The notes: generated by a model not told the origin, from the sequence alone. Numbered from the stretch's first letter, positions 42,614 to 52,550 are shown. The stretch is 64,000 nucleotides of DNA from Janthinobacterium sp. GW456P (GCF_002127655.1 NZ_NEHB01000023.1:307-64306); one strand, 5' to 3'. Made by a program: numbers and translations.

Positions 42614-45600
42614 ATGTTCCTTTCCGATTTCAGTATCAAGCGGCCCACCGCCACCATCGTCCTGATCCTGGCGATGATGTGCGTCGGTTTGCTGGCGCTC
42701 AAGAAACTGCGCGTCAACCAGAATCCCGACGTCGAAGTGCCGTTCATCGTCGTCAGCATTCCCTATCCTGGCGCCTCGCCCGACACGGTCGAGCGCGAAG
42801 TGGTGAACCGCCTGGAAAAGTCGCTGCAGAGCATTACCGGCGTGACCGAAGTCAACAGCGATTCGAATGAGGGGGCGGCCAGCATTTTCCTGAAGTTCTC
42901 GTTCAATACCAATCTGATCGAGGCGTCCGACAATATCCGCAATGCGATTGCCGCCGTGCGCTACAAGTTGCCGACGGAAATGCGCGAACCTATCCTGCAG
43001 CGCATCGACCCGGCTGCCGAGCCGATCATGCAACTGGCGCTGTCGTCGAATACGCAAAGCCATGCGGAAATCTCGCGCCTGGCCGAAGACGTGTTGTCGG
43101 ACCGTTTCCGCACCGTCGATGGCGTGGCGCTGGTCAACGTGGGCGGTTCGCTCAAGCGCGAACTGTCCGTGCTGCTGCGGGCGGAAAAACTGCGTGAATA
43201 CAATGTGTCCGTCAGCGATGTCGTGACCGCCTTGCGCAACCAGAACACGAATGCGCCCGTGGGCAAGGTGCGCGGCACCCTGGACGAGAAAAGCATCCGC
43301 CTCGTGGGCCGCATCGAGTCGCCAAGCGACTTCGAGAAAGTGGTGATCAAGCGGCGCGGCGAGGAAATCGTGCGCCTGGCGCAGGTGGCGACCATCGAGG
43401 ACGGTTTTGCCGAAGTCAACAGCCTGAGCGTGCGCAGCGGCAAGCCCAACGTGGGCATATCGATCACCCGCGTGCGCGACGCCTCCACCGTCAGCGTGGC
43501 CAACAAGATCCGCGACATGGTGGCGGAAATCAACAAGACCTTGCCGAAGGGCACCTTGTTGCAAGTGACGCGCGACGGTGGCGAAAACGCCCAGCATAGT
43601 CTGAACAATGTGATCGAATCGCTGGTGCTGGGCGCCGTGCTGACGATTTTCGTCGTCTATGCCTTCCTGAACTCGTGGCGTTCGACCCTGATCACGGCGC
43701 TGAGCCTGCCCACCTCCGTGATTGCCGCCTTCATCGCCGTGTGGCTGTGCGGTTTTACCCTGAACTTCATGACCCTGCTGGGCCTGTCGCTGGCCATTGG
43801 CGTGCTGATCGATGACGCCATCGTGGTGCGTGAAAACATCGTGCGCCACATGCAGATGGGCAAGGACCGCCGCACGGCCGCGCTGGAAGGCACGGCCGAG
43901 ATCGGCATGGCCGTGGCCGCCACGACCTTCTCGATTATTGCCGTCTTCATTCCCGTGGCCTTCATGCCGGGCATCTCCGGCGAATGGTTCCGTCCGTTTG
44001 CCTTGACGGTGACGTGCTCGGTGCTCGTCAGCCTGGGCATCTCGTTTACGCTCGACCCGATGCTGTCGGCCTACTGGGGCGACCCGGTCGAGGAACACTC
44101 GGCGCCGAAAAAAGGCATCGGCCGCGTGCTGGAACGATTCAACCACTGGTTCGACCACCAGGCCGACCGCTATGGCCGCGTGATCGCCTGGGCCCTGCAT
44201 CACCGCCGCTGGATGGCCGTGATCGCCTTCGGCAGCCTGGTGGGCGCCATCGCCCTGCACGCCACGCGTGGCGGCACGAGTTTCCTGCCGGCCTCCGATT
44301 CGGGCAATCTGATGATCAATGTGCGCACGCCATCGTCGAGCAGCATCGAGTATTCGCGTTTGAAACTGGAAGCGGCCGCCGTACTGGCGCGCACCTTGCC
44401 TGAAACCAAGGATACCAACAGCTCCATCAATGCGGGCGGCGGCCGCGTGTATGTCGATATCGGCAAGCGCAACACCCGCAAGCGTTCGGCCAAGGAAATC
44501 GCCACTGAGCTGCGCGAGAAGATGTCGCGCCTGGTGGGCGCCGAATACGTGGTGCTCGACGACCTCAGCAATGGCGCGCAGAAGCCGGTCCAGGTGGAAT
44601 TCACGGGCCCCGATTCGCGTAAACTCATGGAGATCACCAACGCCTACATGGACAAGCTGCGCGCCATTCCCGGCGCCGTCGACGTGGGCCTGTCGGAGCA
44701 GGACCCGAAGAACGAGCTGCAGATTGAGCTCAACCGCGGCCTGGCCAATTCGATGGGCATTTCCGTCAACGATGCGGCGCAATCGCTGCGCGTGGCCTTT
44801 GCCGGCGTGGAAGTGGGCGACTGGGTCGATCCGACGGGCGAGACGCGCGACGTGGCCGTGCGCCTGCATCCCGACGACCGCGTGGCATCGGAAAATATCG
44901 AGCGCCTGCCGATCAGCGTGACGGGCACCTCGCAAATGGTGCCGCTCGACCAGATCGCCACCATTACCATGGGCAAGGGCCCGTCCGGTATCGAGCACAA
45001 GAATGGCAAGCGCACGATCACCGTGTCGGCCAACGCGCAGGGCCGCTCGAATGGCGAAGTGACGAGCGACGCCATGAAGCTGGCCAATTCCATCGACTTC
45101 CCGCCCGGCTACGGCCTGGCGCTCGGTGGCGCCGGCCAGGACCAGCAGGAGCTGTTCACGGAAATGCTGATCGCGCTGGTGATGGGTATCGGCCTGATGT
45201 ATTTGATCCTGGTGATGCAGTTCGGTTCCTTCACGGCGCCCGTGGCCGTGATGATGTCCTTGCCGCTCAGCTTGATCGGCGTGGTGGTGGCGCTGGTGAT
45301 CACGAACAATACCCTCAATCTGATGAGTTTTATCGGCATCATCATGCTGATGGGGCTGGTCGCCAAGAACGCCATCCTGCTGCTCGACGCGGCGCGCAAG
45401 CGCGAGGAAGAGGGCCATGGCCGCGAAGATGCGCTGATGTATGCGGGCCGCATGCGTCTGCGCCCCATCCTGATGACGACGTTCGCGCTGATCGCCGGCA
45501 TGTTCCCCGTGGCGCTGGGCCTGGGCGAGGGCGGCGAGTTCTACCGTCCATTGGCGATCGCCATCATCGGCGGCACCATCACCTCGACGATCCTGACCCT

Positions 45601-45835
45601 GCTGGTCGTGCCGACCTTCTATGACAGCATCGAAATCGCCCGCGATGGCGCCGTGGCCAAGTTCCACCGCCGCGCCGCGCGCATGCCTGTGGCCGTGGCC
45701 ATGATCCTGACCATGCTCGAGTGCGTGCTGACCCTGCTGATGGTGCGCTTTATCTATCGCATGCTGAAGAAGGCCGTGCTGTTCCTGATGGGACGCCGCG
45801 CGCCGAAAGCGGCGTCGGTCAGCCTGCAAAAGTAA
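42614..45835 (+). CDS. RND-family inner-membrane efflux pump (pump 1)
   Basis: Proton-driven exporter of 1073 residues, HAE1/AcrB-like length and layout: 12 spans with two large periplasmic loops. The proton-relay acids are present in LAIGVLIDDAIVVREN, and the relay lysine in IIMLMGLVAKNAILLLDAAR. It starts MFLSDFSIKRPTATIVLILA. The C terminus has an extra hydrophobic segment (about 1025-1060, VAVAMILTMLECVLTLLMVR) beyond the usual fold. Pairs with the adaptor upstream; a terminator follows, so the next channel gene belongs to a separate transcript. Confidence 0.95.
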   Translation: MFLSDFSIKRPTATIVLILAMMCVGLLALKKLRVNQNPDVEVPFIVVSIPYPGASPDTVEREVVNRLEKSLQSITGVTEVNSDSNEGAASIFLKFSFNTNLIEASDNIRNAIAAVRYKLPTEMREPILQRIDPAAEPIMQLALSSNTQSHAEISRLAEDVLSDRFRTVDGVALVNVGGSLKRELSVLLRAEKLREYNVSVSDVVTALRNQNTNAPVGKVRGTLDEKSIRLVGRIESPSDFEKVVIKRRGEEIVRLAQVATIEDGFAEVNSLSVRSGKPNVGISITRVRDASTVSVANKIRDMVAEINKTLPKGTLLQVTRDGGENAQHSLNNVIESLVLGAVLTIFVVYAFLNSWRSTLITALSLPTSVIAAFIAVWLCGFTLNFMTLLGLSLAIGVLIDDAIVVRENIVRHMQMGKDRRTAALEGTAEIGMAVAATTFSIIAVFIPVAFMPGISGEWFRPFALTVTCSVLVSLGISFTLDPMLSAYWGDPVEEHSAPKKGIGRVLERFNHWFDHQADRYGRVIAWALHHRRWMAVIAFGSLVGAIALHATRGGTSFLPASDSGNLMINVRTPSSSSIEYSRLKLEAAAVLARTLPETKDTNSSINAGGGRVYVDIGKRNTRKRSAKEIATELREKMSRLVGAEYVVLDDLSNGAQKPVQVEFTGPDSRKLMEITNAYMDKLRAIPGAVDVGLSEQDPKNELQIELNRGLANSMGISVNDAAQSLRVAFAGVEVGDWVDPTGETRDVAVRLHPDDRVASENIERLPISVTGTSQMVPLDQIATITMGKGPSGIEHKNGKRTITVSANAQGRSNGEVTSDAMKLANSIDFPPGYGLALGGAGQDQQELFTEMLIALVMGIGLMYLILVMQFGSFTAPVAVMMSLPLSLIGVVVALVITNNTLNLMSFIGIIMLMGLVAKNAILLLDAARKREEEGHGREDALMYAGRMRLRPILMTTFALIAGMFPVALGLGEGGEFYRPLAIAIIGGTITSTILTLLVVPTFYDSIEIARDGAVAKFHRRAARMPVAVAMILTMLECVLTLLMVRFIYRMLKKAVLFLMGRRAPKAASVSLQK

Positions 45836-45873
45836 GTCAGGCGGCCTCGGCTGCGCAATCCTTGTGCCAGGTC

Positions 45874-45903
45874 AAAGAGCCTTCTTCGGAAGGCTCTTTT
45901 TAC
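45874..45903 (+). terminator. Terminator after RND pump 1
   Basis: Perfect 11-bp stem AAAGAGCCTTC / GAAGGCTCTTT around a TTCG tetraloop, followed by further T. The same 11-bp stem recurs after RND pump 2. Confidence 0.92.
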
Positions 45904-46017
45904 GTCTGGTGCTCTACAATCGTAGGACGGGTGGGCGAGTTCGCCAGCCCGGAATCGGGATACTTTTGCGATATTTTTCAACGGCAATGTAGCATGGCAA
46001 CGTAACGGACCAGCACC

Positions 46018-47499
46018 ATGTTCTCCAGCATCCGGCAGCCCAGTCTCGGCATCCTCATGGCATGCCTGCTGGCCGCTTGCGCCGTCGGGCCGGACTTCCG
46101 GCCTCCCGCCGCCCCGGGCGGTGGCGACCGCTACACGCCGGCACCGTTGCCGGCGCAAACCGTGGCCGCGCCTGGTCCCGCCGGCGAGGCGCAGCGCTTC
46201 GTGCCGGGCCAGGATATCCCCGCGCAATGGTGGTCGCTGTTCCAGTCGCCGGCGCTGGACCAGCTGGTGCGCGGCGCCCTCGCGCGCAGCCCCGGCCTGG
46301 CGTCGGCCCAGGCTGCCCTGCGCCAGGCCGATGAAAATTACCGCGCCCTGTCCGGCCGCCTGTTGTATCCCGAGGTGGGCGCCCGGATCGGCGCCAGCCG
46401 CGAAAAAAACAGCAGCCTGGAGGGAGCGGGTGGCGTCCTGAATTTGTACAATGCTTCGGTGAATGTGTCGTATGCGCTGGATGTGTTTGGCGGCAACAAG
46501 CGCCAGCTGGAGGCCTTGCAAGCGCTGGTCGACTATCGGCAATATCAGCTGGAAGCCGTGTACCTGACCCTGACGGCCAACCTGGTGACGACGGCCATCC
46601 GCGAAGCATCGTTGCGCGCCCAGTTGCAGGCCACCGGCGAGATACTCGACGCGCAGCAGAAACAGCTGGACCTGATCGAGCAGCAATTGCGCTTCGGCGC
46701 CATCGCCCGCGCCACGGTGCTGGTCCAGCGCAACACGGTGGCGCAGACGCGGGCCAGCGTGCCGCCGCTGGAAAAGGCGCTGGTCCTGACGCGCCACCAG
46801 CTGTCCGTGTATGCGGGCCGCTTGCCCAGCGAGCCCGGCATGCCCGAATTCGACCTGGCGTCGCTGCGCCTGCCGCAGGACTTGCCCGTTTCCCTGCCGT
46901 CGGCCCTGGTGCGCCAGCGTCCCGACATCCGCGCCAGCGAAGCGCTGCTGCAGCAGGCCAGCGCGCAGATCGGCGTCGCCACGGCAGCCATGTATCCCCA
47001 GTTCACCCTGACGGGCAATGTCGGCGCGCTGGCCACCAGCGTTCCCGCGCTGCTGCACGCCAGTTCTGCCGTGTGGGGCGTGGCGGCCGGGCTGGCCCAG
47101 CCCCTTTTCAATGGGGGTGCATTGCGCGCCCAGCGGCGTGCCGCCGTCGCCGCCTACGAGGGCGCGGCGGCCGATTACCGCGCCACCGTGCTGGGCGCCT
47201 TCCAGAATGTGGCGGACAGCTTGCGCGCCCTCGAGGCCGATGCAGCCGCCTTGCAGCAGCAAGCCGAGGCGGAGGCGCTGGCCAGCGAATCGCTGGCGCT
47301 GAGTACGCAGCAATTCAAGCTGGGCGCCATCAGCTACCTGAGCCTGCTGGACGCCCAGCGCACCTACCAGCAAGCCCGGGTGGGGCTGGTGCAGGCGCAG
47401 GCGGCCCGCTATGCCGATAGCGCCGCGCTGTTCCAGGCGCTGGGCGGCGGCTGGTGGAACCGTCCTGCGCTGCAGGCCGTTTCCACGGCAGCAGACTGA
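46018..47499 (+). CDS. Outer-membrane efflux channel lipoprotein, NodT family (pump 2)
   Basis: A 493-residue TolC-like channel with lipobox LAAC (about residue 21) followed by AVGPDFRPP, the usual OprM/NodT beginning. Repeats include PLEKALVLTRHQLSVYAGRL and LVRQRPDIRASEALLQQASA. First gene of the second RND operon; the adaptor starts 74 bases after its stop. As pump 1 lacks a channel gene, both pumps may use this one. Confidence 0.94.
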   Translation: MFSSIRQPSLGILMACLLAACAVGPDFRPPAAPGGGDRYTPAPLPAQTVAAPGPAGEAQRFVPGQDIPAQWWSLFQSPALDQLVRGALARSPGLASAQAALRQADENYRALSGRLLYPEVGARIGASREKNSSLEGAGGVLNLYNASVNVSYALDVFGGNKRQLEALQALVDYRQYQLEAVYLTLTANLVTTAIREASLRAQLQATGEILDAQQKQLDLIEQQLRFGAIARATVLVQRNTVAQTRASVPPLEKALVLTRHQLSVYAGRLPSEPGMPEFDLASLRLPQDLPVSLPSALVRQRPDIRASEALLQQASAQIGVATAAMYPQFTLTGNVGALATSVPALLHASSAVWGVAAGLAQPLFNGGALRAQRRAAVAAYEGAAADYRATVLGAFQNVADSLRALEADAAALQQQAEAEALASESLALSTQQFKLGAISYLSLLDAQRTYQQARVGLVQAQAARYADSAALFQALGGGWWNRPALQAVSTAAD

Positions 47500-47572
47500 G
47501 GGGCCGGCACGGCAAGGCCTTGCAACACGACAGGCGCAATGGCGGCGGGCAGCAATGACAAGGAGCGCATCC

Positions 47573-48739
47573 ATGACGAAACGCACGAAACGCATGCTCA
47601 TCATGCTGGGGGCGGTGGTGCTGTTGATTGCCCTGCTGGCGCTGGGATTTTTCCTGCACATCCGCCAGCTCATGGCCAGCTCCCCCAAGCCCGCGCCGCA
47701 GACGGTGTCGGCGACCATCATCCGCAAGGTCGAGTGGCAGCCGCACCTGGCGTCCGTGGGCACCCTCGTGGCCGTGCGCGGCGTCGACGTGACGAGCGAA
47801 ATCGCCGGCCTCGTCAGGTCCATCCATTTCAAGTCCGGCCAGGAAGTAAGGGCGGGGCAAGTGCTGCTGCAGCTGAACGCGGACGCCGACCTGGCACAGC
47901 TGCGCGCCCTGGAGGCGGCGGCCGAACTGGCCGCGTCCGTGCTGGCGCGCGACCGCCAGCAGTTTGCCGTGCAGGCGATCAGCCAGGCGCAGATCGACAA
48001 CGACGTGGCCGACCTGAAAAGCCGCAAGGCCCTGGCGGCCCAGCAGGCGGCGCTGGTGGAGAAGAAAACCATCCGCGCGCCGTTCGCGGGCAAGCTCGGC
48101 ATCACCACCGTCAATCCGGGCCAGTATTTGAATCCCGGCGACAAGATCGTCACCTTGCAAACCATCGATCCCATCTACGTCGACTTCTATATTCCGCAAA
48201 AGCAGCTGAGCGGCCTGCAAGTGGGCCAGGTATTGAATCTGTCCAGCGATGCGCATGCGAACACGGTGTTTGCGGGCAAGGTCAGCGCCATCAGTTCCAA
48301 GGTCGATCCCGCCACGCGCAATGTGCAGGTGGAGGCCACGGTGGCCAATCCCCTGCGGCAGTTGTTGCCGGGCATGTTTGCCAACGTCAACGTGGAAGTG
48401 GGGGAAAAGAAACAGTACCTGACCTTGCCGCAAACGGCGATCACCTACAACCCCTACGGTTCGACCGTGTTCGTCGTGCTGCCGGCCCCGGTGCCCAAGG
48501 GGCATGCCGGCAATGCCGCCGCCGCGCCGCCGCCCAAGGCGGGCGACCTGGTGGTGCAGCAGGTCTTCGTGACGACGGGCGAGACGCGCGGCGACCAGGT
48601 GGCCGTGCTGACGGGGCTGACAGAGGGGCAGCAAGTCGTCACCAGCGGGCAGATCAAGCTCAAGAACGGCAGCCCCGTGGTGATCAGCAACGTCGTCGAG
48701 CCGCGCGACAATCCGCGGCCCACGCCGCAGGAACACTGA
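47573..48739 (+). CDS. RND efflux membrane-fusion protein (pump 2)
   Basis: Adaptor of 388 residues with an N-terminal membrane anchor (about 8-26, MLIMLGAVVLLIALLALGFF). Lipoyl motifs are SEIAGLVRSIHFKSGQEVRA and APFAGKLGITTVNPGQYLNP, followed by a beta-barrel and membrane-proximal domain. There is no lipobox, unlike the pump 1 adaptor. The ATG at 47573 has AAGGAG 7 bases upstream. The related sequence type is MexE/MdtA-like. Confidence 0.94.
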   Translation: MTKRTKRMLIMLGAVVLLIALLALGFFLHIRQLMASSPKPAPQTVSATIIRKVEWQPHLASVGTLVAVRGVDVTSEIAGLVRSIHFKSGQEVRAGQVLLQLNADADLAQLRALEAAAELAASVLARDRQQFAVQAISQAQIDNDVADLKSRKALAAQQAALVEKKTIRAPFAGKLGITTVNPGQYLNPGDKIVTLQTIDPIYVDFYIPQKQLSGLQVGQVLNLSSDAHANTVFAGKVSAISSKVDPATRNVQVEATVANPLRQLLPGMFANVNVEVGEKKQYLTLPQTAITYNPYGSTVFVVLPAPVPKGHAGNAAAAPPPKAGDLVVQQVFVTTGETRGDQVAVLTGLTEGQQVVTSGQIKLKNGSPVVISNVVEPRDNPRPTPQEH

Positions 48740-48748
48740 GGCGCCGCC

Positions 48749-51700
48749 ATGAACTTCACCGATCTCTTTATCCGCCGGCCCGTGCTGGCGATGGTGGTGA
48801 GCCTGCTGCTGGTGGTGCTGGGCTTGCGCTCCCTGTTCAGCTTGCCCATCAACCAGTATCCGAAGACGCAGAATGCCGTGGTGACGATCTCCACCACGTA
48901 TTACGGCGCCGATGCGCAGACGGTGGCCGGTTTCATTACGCAGCCGCTGGAATCGGCCATCGCCCAGGCGCAGGGCATCGATTACCTGTCCTCGTCCAGC
49001 AGCAGCGGCGTGTCGACCATCACGGCCACCCTGCGCCTCAATTACGACGCGAACCGGGCTTTGACGGAGATCAACACCCAGGTCAGCTCCGTAAAGAACC
49101 AGTTGCCCGCCCAGGCGCAGACGCCCGTGTTGACGGTGCAGATGGGGCAGACGACGGATGCCATGTACCTGGGTTTTTACAGCAAGACCTTGCCGACGAA
49201 TAATGTGACGGATTACCTGAGCCGCGTCGTCAAGCCCAAGCTCGACTCCGTCAGCGGCGTGCAGACGGCGGAACTGCTGGGCGCGCGCCAGTTCGCCCTG
49301 CGTGCCTGGCTCGATGCGGACAAGATGGCCGCGTTCGGCGTGACGGCGGCCGAGGTCAGCACCGCCCTGGGCAATAACAATTACCTGGCCGCGCTGGGAT
49401 CCAGCAAGGGCCAGATGGTGACCGTTCCCCTGACGGCGGGCACGGACCTGCATTCGGTCGGGGAATTCAGGAAGCTCGTCGTCAAGCGCAGCGGCGACTC
49501 CATCGTGCGGCTGGAAGACCTGGCTACCGTCGTGCTGGGTTCGGAAAACTATGATTTCAACGTGGCCTTCAGCGGCGTGCGCTCCGTCTTCATCGGCATC
49601 AAGGTGGCGCCGGAGGCCAATATCCTCGATGTGGCCAAGCGCGTGCGCGCCAGCTTCCCCGATATCCAGTCCCAGCTGCCGGCCGGGCTGACGGGCGAAA
49701 TCGTGTACGACTCGACGTTCTTCATCAATACCTCGATCAAGGAGGTCATCAAGACCCTGGTCGAGGCGCTGCTGATCGTCACCATCGTCATCTATCTGTT
49801 CCTGGGCAGCCTGCGGGCCGTGATCGTGCCCGTGATCGCCATGCCGCTGTCGCTGATCGGCACGTTTACGGCCATGCTGGCGTTCGGCTATTCCATCAAT
49901 TTGCTGACCTTGCTGGCCATCGTGCTGGCCATCGGCCTGGTGGTCGACGATGCCATCATCGTGGTGGAAAACGTGGACCGCCACATGAAGCAGGGCCAGC
50001 CGCCGCTGGAAGCGAGCCTGCTGGCGGCGCGCGAACTGGGCAGCCCGATTCTGGCCATGACGGTGGTGCTCATCGCCGTGTACGTGCCCATCGGTTTTCA
50101 GGGCGGCCTGACGGGGGCGCTGTTCACGGAATTCGCCTTCACCCTGGCCGGCGCCGTGGCCGTGTCGGGCGTGGTGGCCCTGACCCTGTCGCCCATGATG
50201 TGTTCGCGCTTTTTCCGTCCGGAACAGGACAGCGGCCGCTTCGTGCAAGCCATCGACCGCGTCTTCGGCAAGGTGCATGACACGTATCAGCGCCTGCTGC
50301 ATGCGCTGCTCGACACCTGGGTGGTGCTCATCGTCATGGCGGCGCTATTGATGGTGGTGCTGGGGCTGATGTTCAAGATGTCGCAGTCCGAGCTGGCGCC
50401 CGAGGAAGACCAGGGCGTCGTGCTGTCGCAGGTGGTGGGCGACCCGACGGCCACGTCGGACCAGATGCAAGTGTATGCGGAGCAAATCTATCAGGTGGCC
50501 AAGGCCATGCCCGAATACAGCCAGATGTTCCAGATCACGGGTGTGCCGACGGTCAACTCGGGTTTTGGCGGCATGCTGATGACGCCCTGGGACCAGCGCA
50601 CGCGCAGCGCCAAGGAAGTGCAGCAAGACTTGCAGGCGGGCTGGAACAAGATCGCCGGCGCCCGCGTGGCCGCCTTCCAGTTTCCCGCCTTGCCCGGTTC
50701 CTCGGGCTTGCCGGTGCAATTCGTCATCGCCACCACGGAACCGTTTGAAAATCTCGACACCATCGCGCAGCAGGTGCTGGAAAAGGCGCGTGCCTCGGGC
50801 AAGTTCTATTTCATCGACACGGACTTGAAAATCGACAAGCCGCAAGCGACCGTGGCGGTCGACCGCGACAGCGTCGCCGCGCTGGGCATGACGCAGCAGG
50901 ATGTGGGGCAGGCGCTGGGCGCGGCCTTGGGCGGCGGCTATGTCAATTACTTTTCCATCGCCGGGCGCTCGTATAAAGTGATCCCGCAGGTGCGGCAGGT
51001 CGACCGCCTGAACCCGTCGGCCGTGCTGGATTTTCATATCAAGACGCCCAGCGGCACGATGATACCGGCCAGTACCGTCGCGCATATCCAGTACGACGTC
51101 GTGCCCGAGTCGATCAACCGCTTCCAGCAGCTCAATTCCGTGACGCTTTCCGGCGTGTCCGGCGCCTCGCAGGGCGAGGTGCTGGCCTTCATGCGCGACA
51201 CGCTGGCCCAGGTGGCGCCCAGCGGCTACACGGCCGATTACGCAGGGCAGTCGCGCCAGTTCGTGCAGGAATCGGGCGGCTTCATCGTCACCATGCTGTT
51301 TGCCGTGGTGATCGTCTTCCTGGCGCTGGCGGCGCAGTTCGAAAGCTTCCGCGACCCCGTCGTGATCCTCGTCTCGGTGCCGCTGGCCCTGTTTGGCGCC
51401 ACCATGTTCATCTTCCTCGGCTTTGCGTCGATCAATATCTACACGGAAGTGGGCCTGGTGACGCTGATGGGATTGATCAGCAAGCATGGCATCCTGATCG
51501 TGGAAGTGGCCAATCAGCTGCAAAAGACGGGCAAGAGCAAGCGCGAGGCCGTCGAGGAGGCGGCCGCCGTGCGCCTGCGCCCCATCCTGATGACGACGGC
51601 CGCCATGGTGTTTGGCGTGTTGCCGCTGGTGATCGCCTCGGGCGCGGGCGCGGCCGGGCGTCACGCGATGGGGCTGGTGATTTTTACGGGCCTGTCCATC

Positions 51701-51808
51701 GGCACCTTGTTTACCCTGTTCGTGGTGCCTGCCATGTATCTGTTCCTGGCCGCGGACCACCAGGCGCTGAGCGCTCGGGCGGCTGGCAAGGCGGTGCCGG
51801 CCCACTGA
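48749..51808 (+). CDS. RND-family inner-membrane efflux pump (pump 2)
   Basis: Exporter of 1019 residues with HAE1 layout. Proton-relay acids lie in LAIGLVVDDAIIVVENVDRH. The lysine segment reads TLMGLISKHGILIVEVANQL, a variant (KHG instead of KNA) found in one branch of RND pumps. Starts MNFTDLFIRRPVLAMVVSLL. Third gene of the channel-adaptor-pump operon, 9 bases after the adaptor. No local regulator is seen. Substrate unknown. Confidence 0.95.
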   Translation: MNFTDLFIRRPVLAMVVSLLLVVLGLRSLFSLPINQYPKTQNAVVTISTTYYGADAQTVAGFITQPLESAIAQAQGIDYLSSSSSSGVSTITATLRLNYDANRALTEINTQVSSVKNQLPAQAQTPVLTVQMGQTTDAMYLGFYSKTLPTNNVTDYLSRVVKPKLDSVSGVQTAELLGARQFALRAWLDADKMAAFGVTAAEVSTALGNNNYLAALGSSKGQMVTVPLTAGTDLHSVGEFRKLVVKRSGDSIVRLEDLATVVLGSENYDFNVAFSGVRSVFIGIKVAPEANILDVAKRVRASFPDIQSQLPAGLTGEIVYDSTFFINTSIKEVIKTLVEALLIVTIVIYLFLGSLRAVIVPVIAMPLSLIGTFTAMLAFGYSINLLTLLAIVLAIGLVVDDAIIVVENVDRHMKQGQPPLEASLLAARELGSPILAMTVVLIAVYVPIGFQGGLTGALFTEFAFTLAGAVAVSGVVALTLSPMMCSRFFRPEQDSGRFVQAIDRVFGKVHDTYQRLLHALLDTWVVLIVMAALLMVVLGLMFKMSQSELAPEEDQGVVLSQVVGDPTATSDQMQVYAEQIYQVAKAMPEYSQMFQITGVPTVNSGFGGMLMTPWDQRTRSAKEVQQDLQAGWNKIAGARVAAFQFPALPGSSGLPVQFVIATTEPFENLDTIAQQVLEKARASGKFYFIDTDLKIDKPQATVAVDRDSVAALGMTQQDVGQALGAALGGGYVNYFSIAGRSYKVIPQVRQVDRLNPSAVLDFHIKTPSGTMIPASTVAHIQYDVVPESINRFQQLNSVTLSGVSGASQGEVLAFMRDTLAQVAPSGYTADYAGQSRQFVQESGGFIVTMLFAVVIVFLALAAQFESFRDPVVILVSVPLALFGATMFIFLGFASINIYTEVGLVTLMGLISKHGILIVEVANQLQKTGKSKREAVEEAAAVRLRPILMTTAAMVFGVLPLVIASGAGAAGRHAMGLVIFTGLSIGTLFTLFVVPAMYLFLAADHQALSARAAGKAVPAH

Positions 51809-51845
51809 CGCGCCGTGGCAGGGAGATTGTTGCGCTGTGCAATAA

Positions 51846-51871
51846 AAAGAGCCTTCGTCGGAAGGCTCTTT
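51846..51871. terminator. Bidirectional terminator between pump 2 and the repeat lipoprotein
   Basis: AAAGAGCCTTC (51846-51856) / GAAGGCTCTTT (51861-51871) with loop GTCG. On the minus strand it is followed by TTTTTATT, so it can end both the pump operon and the convergent lipoprotein gene. Confidence 0.88.
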
Positions 51872-51933
51872 GTTGCGTATTTTGCCGCAGGCGTGCAACC
51901 TGGCCGTGCGTCGGCGCGGAATGGACGCGGCGT

Positions 51934-52290
51934 TTAGCTGTTGCGCGGCGGCGTGGCGCCGGTCCCTGTGCCCGTTCCGGTCCCGGTCCCGGTGCCTGTG
52001 CCGGTACCCGGCGTCGTGCTGGGGGGAGTGGCCGGCGGCGTGGTCGTGCCGTCGGGATTGGTGGTGGTGCCCGGCGCAACGGATGGGGTGGCTGGCGTGG
52101 TGGTGTCCGGCGTGGTGGTGCCGCTGGTGCCCGAGGTGCCGCTGCCGCCCGTGCCGGGCGTGGTGGCGGGCGTAGCTGGCGTGGCCGGGGCGGTCGTGGT
52201 TTCGTTATGCTTGTTGCAGCCGCCCAGCAGCGCGCAGACGATGGCGGTGCCGAGGACAAGCTTGCTGGTGCTAGGGAGTGGGGCCGTCAT
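51934..52290 (-). CDS. Low-complexity lipoprotein with Gly-Thr repeats
   Basis: A 118-residue putative lipoprotein. The signal peptide has lipobox LGGC (Cys25). The remainder is almost entirely Thr, Pro, Gly, Ala and Ser, ending with eight Gly-Thr dipeptides. There is no folded domain. An excellent ribosome-binding site (AAAGGAAG) precedes the ATG at 52290, which argues for real translation. Likely a surface-exposed, disordered or glycosylatable lipoprotein; function unknown. The 260 bases upstream hold no supported gene. Confidence 0.7.
   Translation of the reverse strand: MTAPLPSTSKLVLGTAIVCALLGGCNKHNETTTAPATPATPATTPGTGGSGTSGTSGTTTPDTTTPATPSVAPGTTTNPDGTTTPPATPPSTTPGTGTGTGTGTGTGTGTGATPPRNS
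51958..52008. repeat. Six-base tandem repeat encoding Gly-Thr units
   Basis: Imperfect tandem hexamers of the form GGTCCC / GGTGCC / TGTGCC encode the Gly-Thr run near the C terminus of the lipoprotein. Length changes in units of six would keep the frame, so copy number may vary between strains. Confidence 0.6.
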
Positions 52291-52550
52291 GATTCTTCCT
52301 TTCTCGTTGGAAAGCTGTCGTGGGTGATCCTACCTGCCAGGTGGCCTGCCACAGTGCCGGCAGGCCACCGCAGCAAGGCTGGCATCGCTTGCAAAAAATT
52401 AGAGTGGGCAGGTGCGCGCAGGTTCACCGGATTTACAAATCAGTGGCTATCGGCAGCAGGATCGGCGATTCGTTTTGATATGGCGCAAACGCGCCACGTG
52501 AACGAGAAAGAAAGGGCCAGGACAGGACGTCCCGGCCGCGGGCGAGGGCT

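Noticed and set aside
41432-45829. 1465-codon minus-strand frame opposite the first RND operon
   Set aside because: The plus strand encodes an unmistakable adaptor and RND pump with all motifs; the antisense product is His/Asp/Gln-rich low-complexity sequence.
51941-52327. Plus-strand frame with a Pro-Val repeat opposite the lipoprotein
   Set aside because: No signal or ribosome-binding site; the minus strand has a lipobox and an AAAGGAAG site.
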